DNA of 64,000 nt from Boswellia sacra (lineage: Eukaryota > Streptophyta > Magnoliopsida > Sapindales > Burseraceae): assembly GCA_013180625.2 (NCBI GenBank), contig SNVD02008776.1:248001-312000 (forward strand), read 5' to 3'. The notes beneath the pieces were generated by a model. It searched no databases, was not told the DNA's origin, and saw only the letters and a list, made by a program, of their open reading frames with translations. Shown here piece by piece: positions 11,297 to 23,329 of the stretch. The position numbers were made by a program, and so were the translations under genes. Each line of letters starts with the position of its first letter. The stretch's first letter is position 1.

Positions 11297-13214
11297 TGCT
11301 AGTCCTCGAGCAACTAAAATGATATGAAAAGAAACTAAATCTAAACAAAATCACAAAAAAAAAATAAATAAAACACACATGCTTCAACTTGCAAATAAGC
11401 CTCAAAGATTGCGCCTAATTATAACCTACGGAAAACTTCAAAATTATGTACTTGATCAAGAATTTCATCTCAAAGATTAGTTTTGCTCCACTTCAATTCC
11501 TAAAGTGTGTGTGTGTGTGAAGAGCCATTCTCACCTAATCACTTGTAATCGGGATGAGTCTATGCATAAAAATGAATCACATTTAATAGTGAAGATGTGC
11601 GCATAAATGAACTCCATAGGCTTGCTTTTCAAGTCACTCTTCGTTAATTTAGATAAGCACAATAATAAGGGTCAAGTAGGGCTTTATTAAACTTGTAATA
11701 TTTGGCCTAGATGAAGGTATGATAAAAGATAATAATTCGGTTCAAATCACCCACAAACACATAAATCATTCAAGACTATGTAGAGCTCAACCCCATAACA
11801 TAAATTCATTTCAATTCATCAGGTAACTCCCCCAAGCTTAATTACAACACTCAATCTCTTTATTTTCATAAAACAAAAGAAACTACACCCCTACACTTAG
11901 TTGCTTCATTCTTTTTAAGAACACTCAAGGGCATAGATCTCTTCTTCTACTCTTTCTCTTCTTTTTTTTTTCATTTTTTTCAACTACCTTTCCCCAACAC
12001 TTAAATAACACATTGTCCTTAATGTTTAAGTACGTGGAAGATAAGTATATATATATATATTTTTTTTACAAACACAAGAGAACTCACTTTCATTGCACAT
12101 GACACCACTTAACCTCCATTAACTTTCCAAAACTATAGCATAGCTCAAAATGTAATCGTGAATGATCTACATGCTCATGGGTAAGGGATAAACCATTTGA
12201 AAAAATTCGTTTGAGGTTATAAAATCTTTTAGTGAGCTAACAAGGAAAAAGGCTTAATAAGGCTCAAATAGGTAACTAGGGATCAATGTCATTCAAGGTT
12301 AGCTAAGAAGGCTCAAACAGTCCAAACATGGCCTAAATCATTTCCTTAATGTTGTACAGTCTAGGATTTCACCCCGAGTGACCGTCAAATAAGTTCTAGA
12401 ATTCATTGAAATATTAAGAAACACTTAAATTGCATAAATCATCTGTAAATAAACAAATAACTCAGTGATAATGGCCAAGTGCTCAATATTGTGTAAGTAA
12501 TCAAAAGCAAAGCAAAAACCAATAAACAGTTTAAGGACACAGATTTATGCATCATTTATCATTTTCCAAGAGTTATTCTCAATTCAATCATTGCTTTATC
12601 ATCGACTCACAAAGTGCAAGAAAAGAGGTACGTGGCATTGTTAGACCTGAGTCAAGATTGTATATTTCAATAATCCTTAGGACTAATAGCCCATAGACTT
12701 AAATAAACAAGATATAAATTTCTTTCAGTAGAATGCATTCCAAGGGTTAAAGAAACCCCATATTCTGCCATTCTTTATTTCTTTTTCACATTTTTTTTTG
12801 AATTGGACCTGATAAAGACAAAAACATATAACAACTTCAAATTACATAAAACTAAATTTACTCATGAAATAACAAAATCCAACAGTCAATAAATAAAAAC
12901 AAGTTAGTTAGAATGGGTCTCAAAAGTTCAGAAGTTAGCCTCTTTATTTAGCCATTCTGGATTCAAGAGATCCAGAATGCATTTCAAGAGAACTTGAACT
13001 TTTTAAGGCAAAACTCTAAAAGGCAAGATTAGAAAATATTTCCGAAAGTCAAAAGAAATAACCTAAAAAATCTCAAATAAACAAAATAAAAAGAAAACAA
13101 ATAAAAGTGAAGCAAACCAGTAGATCGAGATTAGAGGTGAAGCGTCAAATCCAGTTTATGCCTTTTATTGCCTTCTGCAAGCCAATCTATCCAAACTATT
13201 GCTGGATTAGGTGA
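11297..13214 (-). other. non-coding 3' region of element A
   Basis: AT-rich, no supported gene. It contains a (GT)n/(AC)n tract at about 11506-11520, a (TA)n at 12048-12060, and a block around 12950-12990 with ATTCTGGATTCAAGAG. The same features in the same order occur downstream of LOG in element B (28140-28430), so the 3' non-coding parts of A and B are homologous. Confidence 0.6.
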
Positions 13215-13800
13215 ATGGATGAATTCTTATAGTTTGTCAATCAACTCCTTTGCAGTTGAAGCTGTAACCAGGATTTGCCTCGCTGACTATGAGATGAAGT
13301 TTTATTTTACAGCTTGATCAAGAAAAGAAAACAAAGCATCAAAAAGATTATTGACATTTAACAAACCAATGGGTTTTTGGTGGATGTTTAGCTGTGTCCA
13401 GGAGGTGATTTGAAATATTTTCTCTAATGTACCATAGCCACCCGGTAAAGCTATAAATGCATCACAGTTAAAAAGCATATGTGTAATACGCTCATGCATG
13501 CTTGAGACCTGTAACTCTTGCCTCATTATGTTGCCTATGATGTGTTGTATAGCTAATGGTTTAGGGATAATGCCAAGAACTTGGCTCCCTCCTAAGTTTG
13601 CAGCTGTTGACACACACCCCATTAACCTAAGGCTACCCCCTCCATAAACCAAATGAATACGCCTCTCTGCTAATACCTTACCAAGATCAAGAGTTGCTGC
13701 TACAAACTCTCCATCTTTACCAAATGGAGATCCATAAAATATGTATATATTTCAGAATCATCGAATTGGAGTTTTCTCCATTTCTTCACATGCCCTAACC
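13215..13800 (-). pseudogene. LOG: LOG-like cytokinin riboside 5'-monophosphate phosphoribohydrolase carried by element A
   Basis: LOG enzymes cut the ribose phosphate from cytokinin nucleotides to release active cytokinin. On the minus strand the frame reads IFYGSPFGKDGEF near 13745, VYGGGSLRLMG at about 13650, LGIIPKPLA, MHERITHML, FIALPGGYGTLEK at about 13440, then KPIGLLNVNN and FLDQAVK, stop at 13304-13302. Beyond it, ARQILVTASTAKELIDKL continues the LOG C-terminus in the same frame to about 13225. The length fits LOG, and there are no introns although plant LOG genes have several, so capture through an RNA copy is likely. The core is open from about 13760 to 13305. The signature PGGYGTLEE ends in Lys instead of Glu, and GGGS.GLMG has Arg for Gly, so activity is doubtful. 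It lies between ORFX and the 3' LTR. Confidence 0.85.
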
Positions 13801-14145
13801 ATGTGTAAGACAATGAGCAAGTCAGGTGTTGTGTTTTTTACGGTCAAAAGATGTTACAATAATGACATTTGAAAATATAGAGAATGGATGGATACATACG
13901 TAATGCTTGAGATTTGACACATGGGGACATAATTTCAGTGGGGGTTGCTCGATGCATATTTATCGCCCCAAGATTTGAACAATTGAGATATGCTTTCGGC
14001 ATAGGTTAACAAAACCCCTACAATTGTCTCCTACGTGTGCCTATGTTATGGGTAGTTATGTGGTTGGTCAAAAAGAAAACTTGAAATTAAACAAAAGAAA
14101 ACAACAAACAACAACAACACAAAGACAACAATAATAATCAAATCA
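13801..14145 (-). other. spacer between ORFX copy 1 and LOG in element A
   Basis: Mostly AT-rich, with poly-CAA near 14100-14130. No gene is seen. It corresponds in position to 26960-27237 of element B. Confidence 0.4.
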
Positions 14146-14199
14146 AACAAAACAAGAAAAATAAATTTTAACAATAATAACACACATTCAAATATACAA

Positions 14200-14775
14200 G
14201 TAGTTGTGATTGTGGCTCACATCTTCCTCTAGTTTTACGTCTAATAATGGCTAAAACACCTTTTATGAGTTAGGAATATGCTTCCCATCCAATTTTCTTA
14301 TAAACTGGCAAACAAAGTCTTTTTTAGTCTTTTTTAGTTAGATTCCCTAAACTATAACACTACAATTCATTAGGAAATTGTGTCCATAGATTAAGTAGTT
14401 CATGGTGAACAAGTCCACAAGAATGTAGCTCAAGAGTTAGTAAATAATTATCCAAAGATTCATTACTCAGACCATTCTTAATGAACGTAAGTTTACCTTC
14501 TCTATTCCTAGACACGAAACCTAATGACCGAAAACTTTGGTCACAATTCTGTCTAGCACATTTATAACATACTTGTAACCTCTTTGCTCTTCACCTCTTA
14601 GCATAGTAGTTCTTCCCCAGACCAGGCATGTATATTGCAAAATTAGTGTTAGGCTTCAGATAATCTTACCTTGGCTTCAATAAGCCATCGGATAATCACA
14701 GGCATCTTTAGGAGCATCAACATCCAAAGTCTAGTTATCCTTACTTTATAAATTTTGAAAGTAGCATTTTGAGGA
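14200..14775 (-). pseudogene. ORFX copy 1 in element A (unrecognised cargo protein)
   Basis: No known family recognised. Broken frames on the minus strand give LIEAKVRLSEA near 14670, YYAKR, RAKRLQVCYKCARQNC near 14575, then RSLGF, KLTFIKNGLSNESLDN, LTLELHSCGLVHHELL and LWTQF. It aligns with 16820-17390 (copy 2) and with 26385-26960 in element B. Conserved points are a basic run, CYKCAR..C with closely spaced Cys, and FIKNGLS.ESLDN. The block is conserved as protein between A and B, which suggests that it was once coding. It always precedes LOG. It could be another captured host fragment or an env-position protein. Confidence 0.5.
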
Positions 14776-14848
14776 AGTGAAGGGAAATGTTTACAAAGGT
14801 TTGACAAAAAGATATCGATATCCATTTAAGGGGAGAAAAGGAAAGATA

Positions 14849-14965
14849 TTACTGATATTGCATTTGAGTTTGTTCTTCTTCAAGATATGCACGCTTCAAC
14901 CCTTCAGGCAATGGCTTTGGTTCTCGTTTGGGTGCATCCCCAAGCTGTTGTACAAATGAGCGTAA
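14849..14965 (-). pseudogene. stray protease-RT junction fragment, copy 1
   Basis: The minus strand reads GDAPKREPKPLPEGLKRAYL, the signature of the protease-RT linker of Athila-type Pol (element B has ELKPLPEGLKYAYLGE at about 23345). Here it lies after integrase, out of its normal place. The same fragment recurs in copy 2 at 17453-17545. It marks a recombination scar between an A-type and a B-type element. Confidence 0.65.
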
Positions 14966-15169
14966 AACACAGAATAATCAAATTAAACAAAAGAAAATAA
15001 AATAAAGACAAATAAAAGAAACAAAAGTAAAAAATAAACAATAAAGCAAATGAGACAGATGACAAAGAGAGATAAAACCTGATCAATTATAATGGATGGA
15101 TCCCACGAGAAAAATCCCCTCGAGACATAAAAAATTGATCATTAGTACCTTGTTTTTCTTCTTTTTTTT

Positions 15170-16490
15170 TATTTTTTTAATATTTAATTTTTCAAAAACA
15201 TTGGGTTGCCTCCCAATAAGTGCTTGGTTTAAAGTCCTCAGCCTGAAGTTACCTGCCCTCATTTGTCAAGATAAGTTGGCTCATAGAATGGTACCTCTGC
15301 GATGTCCTGCATTATTGAATTTTCATAGTAAGGCTTCAACCTGTGTCCATTCACCTTAAATACTTTGCTAGTTTTTAAGCTCTTGATTTTCACTGCACCA
15401 TGAGAAAAGACAGGAGTAATAACAAAAGGTCCAACCCATCAAGAACGTAATTTACCTAGGAATAACTTGAGGGGAGAATTAAATAAAAGGACTTTCTATC
15501 CTACTTCAAAATTCTTCCGAGAGATCATCTTATCATGAAATGCCTTCGTTCTCTCCTTGTAAATTTTTGAATTCTCATACGCATCATTTCTAAGTTTCCA
15601 ATTCTTGTAGTTTAAGCTTCCTTTGTTCACCTGCAGCATCCATTACCATGTTACAAAGATGTACTGCCCACCATGCTTTGTGTTCGAGATCTACCGGAAG
15701 GTGGTATCTTACTTTAGAGTAACCTATATGGAGACATACCAATAGGTGTCTTATGAGCAGTCCGGTATGCCTATAGTGCATCATCAAGTCATAGGCTCCA
15801 ATCTTTTCTGCTTGGATTCACTGTCTTCTCGAGGATGGACTTGACTTCTTGATTTGAAACTTCAACTTGACCACTAGTTTGTGGATGATATGCAGTAGAC
15901 ACCATGTGAGTGATGTTGTATTTCTTGAGTAAAGCTTCAAATGATTTGTATCACTAATCTTGCAAAAATGTTAGATTTCATGAAATCTACAACAACTTTA
16001 GAATCATTAGTTCTTGTAGCTTTTGCTTTCACCCCCATTTAGAAACATAATTCATAGCAAGTTTAATGTAAGCAATTCCAAAAGATGAAGGAAAAAGACC
16101 CATGAAATCAATACCTCACACATAAAAAATTTCAACAATAAGTATAAAGGTTTGTGGCATTTGATTTTTGGCACTTATATTACCTTTCCTTTGACAACGG
16201 TCACAAGCTTTGGAAAAGAGATACACATCTTTGAATAATGATGGCCAGTAGAATCCACACTCAAGAACTTTGAGGGGTGTTCTCTTTGGTCCGAAGTGAC
16301 CTCCATATTCATATGAATGACAGAAGGTTAAAATTGAATTAAATTTAGATTCAGAAACGTACCTTCTTATCACTTGGTCAGAATAATGCTTCCATAAGTA
16401 TGGATCATCCCATATGTAGTGCCTGGCAATGTTTTTAATCTTGTCTCTTTGAAATCGAGTCAAGTCATGTGATAGCTTCTTGGCAACTAA
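15170..16490 (-). pseudogene. Athila integrase, copy 1, element A
   Basis: Integrase joins element cDNA to host DNA. From 16463 the frame reads KNIARHYIWDDPYLWKHYSD, then FCHSYEYGGHFG and CDRCQRKG, the HHCC zinc-binding N-domain with CxxC intact, down to 16116. The catalytic core follows in fragments (the first-Asp region near 16100), with a deletion near 15950. The chromodomain-less C-terminal part reads HLPVDLEHKAWWAV and MDAAGEQRKLKLQELE at 15590-15690, and the Pol end reads VNGHRLK near 15330. Stops and deletions abolish function. Confidence 0.75.
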
Positions 16491-16757
16491 TTAGTTGACA
16501 ATATCTGTATACCAAGGGGCTACTACACTTAGAGATAGTAATTGTTCACCCAAAAAATTTTCTTGTAATGGTGGTGCATCCTTATCATGGACAAGGCGAG
16601 TAAGATGGTTTGCAACTAAGTTTTCACTTTCCCTCTTATCTTGATCTCCAAGTCAAATTTTTGTAAGATGAGTACCCATCTGATAAGCCTTGGTTTAACT
16701 TTTTTCTTTGTGAGCAAGTACCTGAAGGCTGCATCATCAGAATAAACAGTTACTTTA
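16491..16757 (-). pseudogene. RNase H tail, duplicated copy in element A
   Basis: A second copy of the end of the Ty3 RNase H domain; the minus strand reads through [15 protein letters not shown] and [16 protein letters not shown] blocks, matching 30694-30950. It stops abruptly at 16757, where it meets the ORFX-side end of duplication copy 2, and marks the junction of the tandem duplication. Confidence 0.7.
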
Positions 16758-16819
16758 AAACAAAACAAGAAAAATAAATTTCAACAATAATAACACACAT
16801 TCAAATATACAAGTAGTTG

Positions 16820-17390
16820 TGATTGTGACTCACATCTTCCTCTGGTTTTACATCCAGTAACGGCTAAAACATCTTCTATGATTCAGAGATATGCTTCCTA
16901 TCCAGTGTTCTTATAAACTAGCAAATAGGGTCTTTTTTAGTTAGATTCCTTAGACTATAATGCTGTAGTTCATCATGAAATTGTGTCTATAGATTAAGTA
17001 ACTCGCGGTGAACAAGTCCACATGAATGTGACTCAAGAGTTAGTAAAATATTATCTAAAAACTTATTACTCAGACCATTCTTAATGAATGAAATTTGTCT
17101 TCTTTATTCCTAGACACAAAACCTAATGACCGATAACTCTGGTTACAATTCTATTGAGCACATTTATAACATACTTGTAACGTTTTTGCTCTTTGCCTCT
17201 TGGCGTAATAGCTCTTCCCTAGACTAGTCATATATACTATGAGATTAATATCAGGCTCACCAAACAATCTTACCTTAGCTTCGATAAGCCAATCGATATT
17301 CGCAAACATTTTTAGGAGCATTAACATCCAAAGTCTAGTCATCCATACTTTATAAATTTTGAATAGAACATTTTGAGGAAGTGAAGGGAA
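16820..17390 (-). pseudogene. ORFX copy 2 in element A
   Basis: Best preserved at 17342-17151, where the minus strand reads ANIDWLIEAKVRLFGEPDIN, then LGKSYYAKRQRAKTLQ and CYKCAQ, stop. Downstream fragments match copy 1 (FIKNGLS region near 17060, LWTQF near 16985). It has the same basic run and Cys pair as element B. Function not recognised. Confidence 0.5.
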
Positions 17391-17452
17391 ATGTTTACGA
17401 AGATTTCACAGAAGGATATCGATATTCATTGAAGAGGAGAAAATGAAAGATA

Positions 17453-17545
17453 TTACTGATAATGCATTTGAGTCTGTTTTTCTCCAAGATATGTATGCTT
17501 CAAACCTTTAGGCAATGGCTTCAGTTCCCACTTGGGTGTTTCCTT
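17453..17545 (-). pseudogene. stray protease-RT junction fragment, copy 2
   Basis: Reads KWELKPLPKGLKHTYLGEKQ, the linker between protease and RT, placed after integrase as in copy 1. Its upstream side is low-complexity. Confidence 0.65.
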
Positions 17546-17591
17546 AAGCTTTGTACAAATGAGCGCAAAGCACAGAATAATCAAATTAAAC

Positions 17592-17630
17592 AAAAGAAAA
17601 GAAAAGAAAAGAAAAGAAAAGAAAAGAAAA
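17592..17630. repeat. (AAAAG)n microsatellite
   Basis: A pure run of AAAAG units within duplication copy 2. Copy 1 has a much shorter, interrupted version at the same place (near 14990), so it expanded after the duplication. Confidence 0.9.
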
Positions 17631-17859
17631 TAAAGATACATAAAAGAAACAAAAAACACAATAGCAAAAAAAAAAATAAATAAATAAAGAAACAAGAAAG
17701 CAAATGAGACAGATGGCAAAGAGAGATAAAACTTGATTAATTATGATGGATAGAGCCCATGAGATGAATCTATTCAAGAGGCAAAAATTGATCATTACTA
17801 CCTTCTTTTCCTCTTCTTTTTATTATTTTTTATTTCTCAAAAACATTGGGTTGCCTCCC

Positions 17860-19174
17860 AATAAGCACTTGGTTTAACGACCTCAGCCTAACGTTACTTG
17901 CCCTCTCCCATCAAGATAAGTTGGCTCGTAGAGTGGTACCTCCTCGATGTCCTGCATCACTGAATTTTCATAGTAAGGTTTCAACCTGTGTTCATTCGCC
18001 TTGAATATTTGCCTGTTTTTAAGCTCTTGATTTCCACTACACCATAAGAAAAGACATCAGTAATAACAAAGGTCTAACCCATCGAGAACGTAATTTACCT
18101 GGAAATAACTTGAGGTGAGAATGAAATAAAAGGTCTTTCTGCCCTAGTTCAAAATTCTTTCAAGAGATCATCTTATCACGAAATGCCTTAGTTCTCTCAC
18201 TGTAAATTTTTGAATTCCCATTGGCATCATTTCTAAGTTCTTCCAATTCTTAGAGTTGAAGCTTCCTTTGTTCACTGGCAGCATCCATCTCCATGTTACA
18301 AAGCTTTGCTGCCCTCCATGCTTTGTGTTCGAGCTCTACAAGAAGGTGACATGGCTTACCATGGACTAATCTATATGGAAACATACCAATATGTGTCTTT
18401 TATACAATTTGGTATGCCTATGGTACATCATCAAGTCATAGGCTCTAATCTTTTCTTTTTGGATTCACTGTCTTCTCAAGGATGCACTTGACTTCTCGAT
18501 TTGAAACTTCAACTTGACCAATAGTTTGTGGATGATATGCAGTAGACACCTTGTGAGTGATGTTGTATTTCTTGAGCAAGGCTGTATGATCTATTGTAGA
18601 AGTCTATTCCTCTATCGCTAATTATGGCTCTTGGTGTTCTAAATCTTGCAAAAATGTTAGATTTTACAAAATCTACAACAACTTCAGAATCATTAGTTCT
18701 CATAGCTTTTGCTTCCATCCATTTAGAAACAAAAATTACAGCAAGTATAATGTAAACATTACGAAAAGATGAAGAAAAAAGACCCATGAAATCAATACCC
18801 CGCACATAAAAAATTTCAACAATAAGTATACAGGTTTGTGGCATTTGATTTTTTGCACTTAAATTACCTGTCCTTTGACAATGGTCACAAGCTTTGCAAA
18901 AGTGATATGCATCTTCGAATAATGATGGTCAGTAGAATTCACAATCAAGAACTTTAAGGGTTGTTCTTTTGGTCCGAAGTGACCTCCACATGCATAAGAA
19001 TGATAGAAGGTTAAAATTGAACTAAATTAAGATTCAGAAACACACTTTCTTATCACTTGGTCAGAACAATGCTTCTATAAGTATGGATCATCCCATATGT
19101 GGTGCTTGGCATTGTTTTTGATCTTGTCTCTTTGAGCTCGAGTCAAGTCATGTGGTAGTTTCTTGGTAACCAAG
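17860..19174 (-). pseudogene. Athila integrase, copy 2, element A
   Basis: The minus strand from 19174 reads the HHCC domain (HHIWDDPYL, CSDQVIRKCVSES, HSYACGGHFGPK, CDHCQR) near 19120-18870. The core follows: ILIVEIFYVRGIDFMG with the first catalytic Asp at about 18790, and [16 protein letters not shown] with the second Asp at about 18610. The region of the third acidic residue is lost in a short deletion near 18560. The C-terminal Pol block continues to 17880. Stops make it non-functional. The 5' end is cut by element B, with the RNase H domain continuing at 30694. Confidence 0.75.
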
Positions 19175-19179
19175 TAGTT
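19175..19179. repeat. target-site duplication of element B, left copy
   Basis: TAGTT before the LTR start TGATGAACAC; the identical TAGTT lies at 30689-30693 after the right LTR. Confidence 0.95.
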
Positions 19180-20728
19180 TGATGAACACTTAAATATGTA
19201 TGTTTAATAAGAGCTTAATTCATCATATTGTATTAATAGTGTTATCAAATTCCTCAGCTTAAGCATATTTGTAGTCTTTGCGTCTTTTGAATTAGCTTTA
19301 TCTTAATTTTAGTTTTTGTTACAGGTTTGGTAAAATGGGCATAACTTTCTATCTATAGATCAGAATGATACAAATCTTAATTTTTTGGAAAGCTGATTAA
19401 ATTATCTACAAGATCATATCCAAAAGCATCATCAAATTCGGGCTCTAAGTGGACCAACAATGGGCTTGAAGTGAACCCATCTGTAGTTTCAGTCCAGCCT
19501 GACCATGCCTCCGTATTTTGACCATATCTCTTGATATACATATCCAAATCATATGAATCAAGAAGTTCTAGAAAGCTGAGAGAAATATATACAACTTTCA
19601 TGAAGACATGTAATCAAAATTCTAAATAATTCACTGCTAAAATTGGTGGTCAAAATCGGCGCACTTGATGATCCAAATTGTCAACAAGATATTTTACAAT
19701 TGTCCCTTTGTAATTTGACAAGTTTGCCCCTGAATGTATCTATAAATAGAGGTGCCTTATGACCCATTAGGGCATCTTGGCTTTGGTCGGGATCTCTTAT
19801 TATTGTGTTTTCTCTCTTGTGTTTTGTTCTCTTAATGTTATTAATAAATCTTCTTTTTTCTTGCAATTTGTTTTCTTTCTTTTATAATGTCTTGCTAAAT
19901 TCTCTTTTGCTAAGGTGAAAGGGTGAAACCTTTGATATGAGAATAAGAATTTTCTAACCCTTGACATGTGCTTTATAATCATAATCTTTTGATATTTATT
20001 TTATACGATTTATATTTATTTCTCTAATCAATCCTGACACCACTCGTAAAGTGGAGGTTTTGATCCATTGTAGACAATCCTTGGCACATCAAATGCTTGG
20101 ATTATTTCTAGATATCATATGGTTCTTCTTTACGGACAAAAGTCTAGTTAGTAACCTTAATTTGTTGTAGACATATGGAGATTGGCACATTGGATGCTTG
20201 AACCCATTTACAAGAAGTGGTATAAATATTGGTAACGAAACAAATATAATTCATATAACTAAAATTGGCTTAAATGACATACCTTCTGATTGGAACCTGC
20301 TTGATGTGTGGATTCCAATTGAGTTATAATTAGGTTGTTTATCCTTCTTTGATATATCAAGGGTGGATCTCCTAACCTTAGCCTTTATTGTCATTGTGTT
20401 AGTTTATCTTACTTTTGTACTTTAATTATTCTTATGAAATTGTTCTTTCATTTGCTATGGTAGGTTTTACCTCCTATTTCCATGGATGGTTTTACCACTT
20501 GTTGTTTTTTTTTTTTTTACATTTGAATGGTCGGTAGTACCGCCTACCATCTTTACTTTTATTTGTTAATATCATCTTGTTATTCATTTAAATTATTCAT
20601 ATCATATTTGCTTACCTTTTAGTTTGTAGCGCTAAATCCTCTTCCTCGTGGATCGACTCCCGGTCTTACTGGGTTTATTACTTCGACACTCTTATACTTA
20701 GGACATAATCCTATTTTTGGATGTGTCA
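19180..20728 (+). repeat. 5' LTR of element B
   Basis: Starts TGATGAACACTTAAATATG and ends GGATGTGTCA. TATA box TATAAATA at 19741-19748. It matches 29183-30688 throughout, but contains an extra segment near 19390-19435 that the 3' LTR lacks between short direct repeats (TGATTAAATT/CATCAAATT). Confidence 0.95.
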
Positions 20729-20734
20729 AGTTTT

Positions 20735-20752
20735 TGGCTCTGTTGTCGGGGA
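20735..20752 (+). promoter_or_regulatory. primer-binding site of element B
   Basis: TGGCTCTGTTGTCGGGGA, a few bases after the LTR end. It differs at three positions from TGGCGCCGTTGTCGGGGA of element A, the usual Athila/Calypso site thought to pair with a tRNA-Asp end, so this one would prime poorly. Confidence 0.8.
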
Positions 20753-20859
20753 AGGTAAAATTTGGCGTGCAAAATTATAAGTATTCCCTTTTCTCTTTTT
20801 TAGATCTTAATTTTTCTTTTTGTGTGCTCATCTTTTCTTTCCTTTTCTTTTCGGAAATT

Positions 20860-21986
20860 GCATGAAAATTTGGTCACACACATCTAGTGCTGGACTTGTT
20901 AGGAAAATATCATCTTCCTTAGAAAACTTGGCTGACAATCAAGTGGAAAGGTTCACGGATGAAGGGGACAATCGTTCCCAACAAAATGACCAAAACGAAC
21001 CAAGAACCTTCAGAGATTACATAAATCCAATAAGGACTAATGCACCATCTTGTGTAATTTCTCCTCCCGATGCAATCCATTTCAAATTCAAACCGAGTTT
21101 CGTTTGATTTTTACCCACCTTTCATGGCCTTGATATGGAGAACCCATATCACACTTAAAAATTTTTGAAGAGGTGTGTAACTCCTATAGTAACCCAAATT
21201 GTAGCATAAACACCATAAGATTAAAGCTTTTTCCTTTTGCTTTAAAAGATAAAGCTAGAACATGGCTACAAAATTTGAGGTCAAATTCCATCAGTTCATG
21301 GGATGAGATGAAACAACAATTTTTGAAATTTTTTTTCCTACCCATAGAACAAATTCTCTTAAAAGACAAATCATCACCTTCACTCAAAAACAAGAAGAAA
21401 CTCTTTACCAATTTTGGGATAGGTATAAAGAATTACTTAATACTTGTCCTTACCATGATTTTGAAACTTGGAGAATAGTTGCACACTTCTATGAAGGGCT
21501 AACACCTCAAGATAGGCAACTAATTGAGTTATGTGTAACAGACAATTTGGAGACAAAGACCCTGAGGAAGCAATTGATTACCTAGATTCATTAGCAGACA
21601 AAGCCCAAAATTGGGACACTGCTGGCACCTATGAAATGCCAAGCAAAGCCTCACAGTCGACATCTAATAGAGGCATATATAACCTTAGGGAGGACCATGA
21701 CTTTCAAGCCAAATATACATCCCTAGCTAGAAAAGTCGAGGCTTTAGAAATGAAAAAGATTGATCTATTGAATTCTATACAAGAAATTGTTTGTCGCATT
21801 TGTAATGATAATGGCCATCCTACTGATGAGTGCCAAACTTTGCCTGCCTTTAGGGAATGTCTCCATGAACAAGCCAATGCCTTGAACACTTTCAAAAGGC
21901 CAAATCACAATCCATACTCACGAACCTACAATCCCGACTGGAGAAATCATCCAAATTTTAGTTTAAAAAATGACAAGAATGCATAA
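20860..21986 (+). pseudogene. gag of element B
   Basis: A likely start is the ATG at about 20862 (MKIWSHTSSAG). The conserved Athila Gag core is split over frames: FHGLDMENPY near 21125, RLKLFPFALKDKARTWLQNL at 21210-21270 (capsid-like Retrotrans_gag core), SSWDEMKQQFLKFF, then DEAIDYLDSLADKAQNWD-type sequence near 21555-21615. A zinc-knuckle-like CRICNDNGHPTDEC follows at 21790-21831 (C-X2-C-X4-H-X4-C complete). Frameshifts near 21110-21175 and 21480-21530 break the gene. Confidence 0.8.
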
Positions 21987-22142
21987 TCTTTACAAGTCCC
22001 TTTTCAAACACATCAAAATTTTCAAAATTCTCATGATCATGCATATGCTCCTCCTCCTAGGAATGACCTTGAAGAGACATTGCATTCAGTCATTACAAAG
22101 TAAGAGACTTTCAATAGTCAAACTGCTCAAACATTAGCAAAT

Positions 22143-23315
22143 TTGTCAGACACTCTTGCAAAATTTGCATCCACATTTAGCATCCAAGAAAAAGGAAAAT
22201 TTCCTCCTCAAACATTACAAAACCCCAAAGATCAATCCAACTCAAATGCGAGGAGTTTAAATAGCCATTATGTGGACCAAGCCAAATCAGTCATGACCTT
22301 TCGCAATGGTAAGGTTGTTGAAAAACATATTCTTAAACCTTATGAGAAAGAAGAAGAATCAATCTCTAAAGGTCAGGAAGAGGTTACCAAACCAACAACT
22401 AGCGAAGAAGGAACCAAATCCCCATCTATGCCTCCATTTGCTCAAGCATTAGCCACACAAAAGAAACCAACTCACAATTCTAAAATCTTTCAAATTTTCA
22501 AACAGGTAAAGGTCAACATTCCCTTACTAGATGTGATCAAACAAGTACCTTTTTATGCAAAATTTTTGAAAGATTTATGCACTATGAAAAGAAAATTGAA
22601 TGTGAAAAAGAGGGCCTTTCTAGCCGAGCAAGTAAGTGCTATTCTTCAAAACAATAATACAGTGAAATATAAGGATCCAGGTTGTCCTACAATTTCATGT
22701 GTTATTGGAGAATATAAAATTGAACAAGCTTTACTTGATCATGGTGCTAGTGTAAATTTGCTTCCATACTCGGTTTTTCAGAAACTAAATCTAGGTGAGT
22801 TAAAACCAACTTCTGTGACTCTTTTGCTTACTGATAGATCAATTAAAGTGCCAAGAGGAGTAGTAGAAGATGTGTTAGTTCAAGTCAATAAATTCATTTA
22901 CCTAGTAGATTTTATCGTCTTGGATACACAACTAGTGGAAGTATGTAATTCAATTCCTATCATTTTAGGGCGTCCATTTCTAGCTACCTCTAATGCTTTG
23001 ATTAATTGCAGGAATGGAGTCATGAAGCTATCATTTGGAAACATGATATTGGAACTTAACATTTTTAATATGTGCCAACAACCACATGAAGAAGATGATG
23101 AAATTAAGGAGGCTAATATGATTGAAACTATTGTGGAAGACCACATCCAAAAAGGAAGTTCTTTTGACCCTTTGGACACTTGTTTAGTCAATTCATTAGA
23201 ATCAAATATGGAACTAGAGCCTGATCTTTCTGATATATGTTCTTTACTGGATTGTGCACAGGTGATGGAGAAAGGCTCAAAACCACGATTCGAAGAATTG
23301 GGCCAAATGAATTAA
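22143..23315 (+). pseudogene. Gag C-terminal/protease segment of element B
   Basis: Open for 390 codons. Residues 1-150 are a hydrophilic linker. The aspartic protease follows: ALLDHGASVNLLPYSVF at residues 196-212, where the active-site triad D-[ST]-G reads Asp199-His200-Gly201 (Athila elements commonly have DLGAS), then LVDFIVLD and IILGRPFLAT at about 273-282. The end, LLDCAQVMEKGSKPRFEELG, leads to the linker LELKPLPEGLKYAYLGE at 23340-23390, reached after a stop at 23313-23315. It is the longest open piece of B, but lies between interrupted gag and RT. Confidence 0.8.
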
Positions 23316-23329
23316 AGCAAGGAAGAGGA

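Larger units (their letters stand above)
14146..16757 (-). repeat. internal tandem duplication of element A, copy 1
   Basis: About 2.6 kb repeated next to itself: 14146 on matches 16758 on (CAACAATAATAACACACATT and onward), and the far end, RNase H tail at 16500-16757, matches 30694-30950. Each unit contains RNase H tail, integrase, a protease-RT junction fragment and ORFX. The copies differ by scattered substitutions and indels, so the event is not recent. Confidence 0.85.
16758..19174 (-). repeat. internal tandem duplication of element A, copy 2 (cut by element B)
   Basis: Homologous along its length to 14146-16500. The unit is interrupted at 19175-19179 by the target duplication of element B and resumes at 30694 to about 30950. 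Because B sits inside this copy, the duplication is older than the B insertion. Confidence 0.85.
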
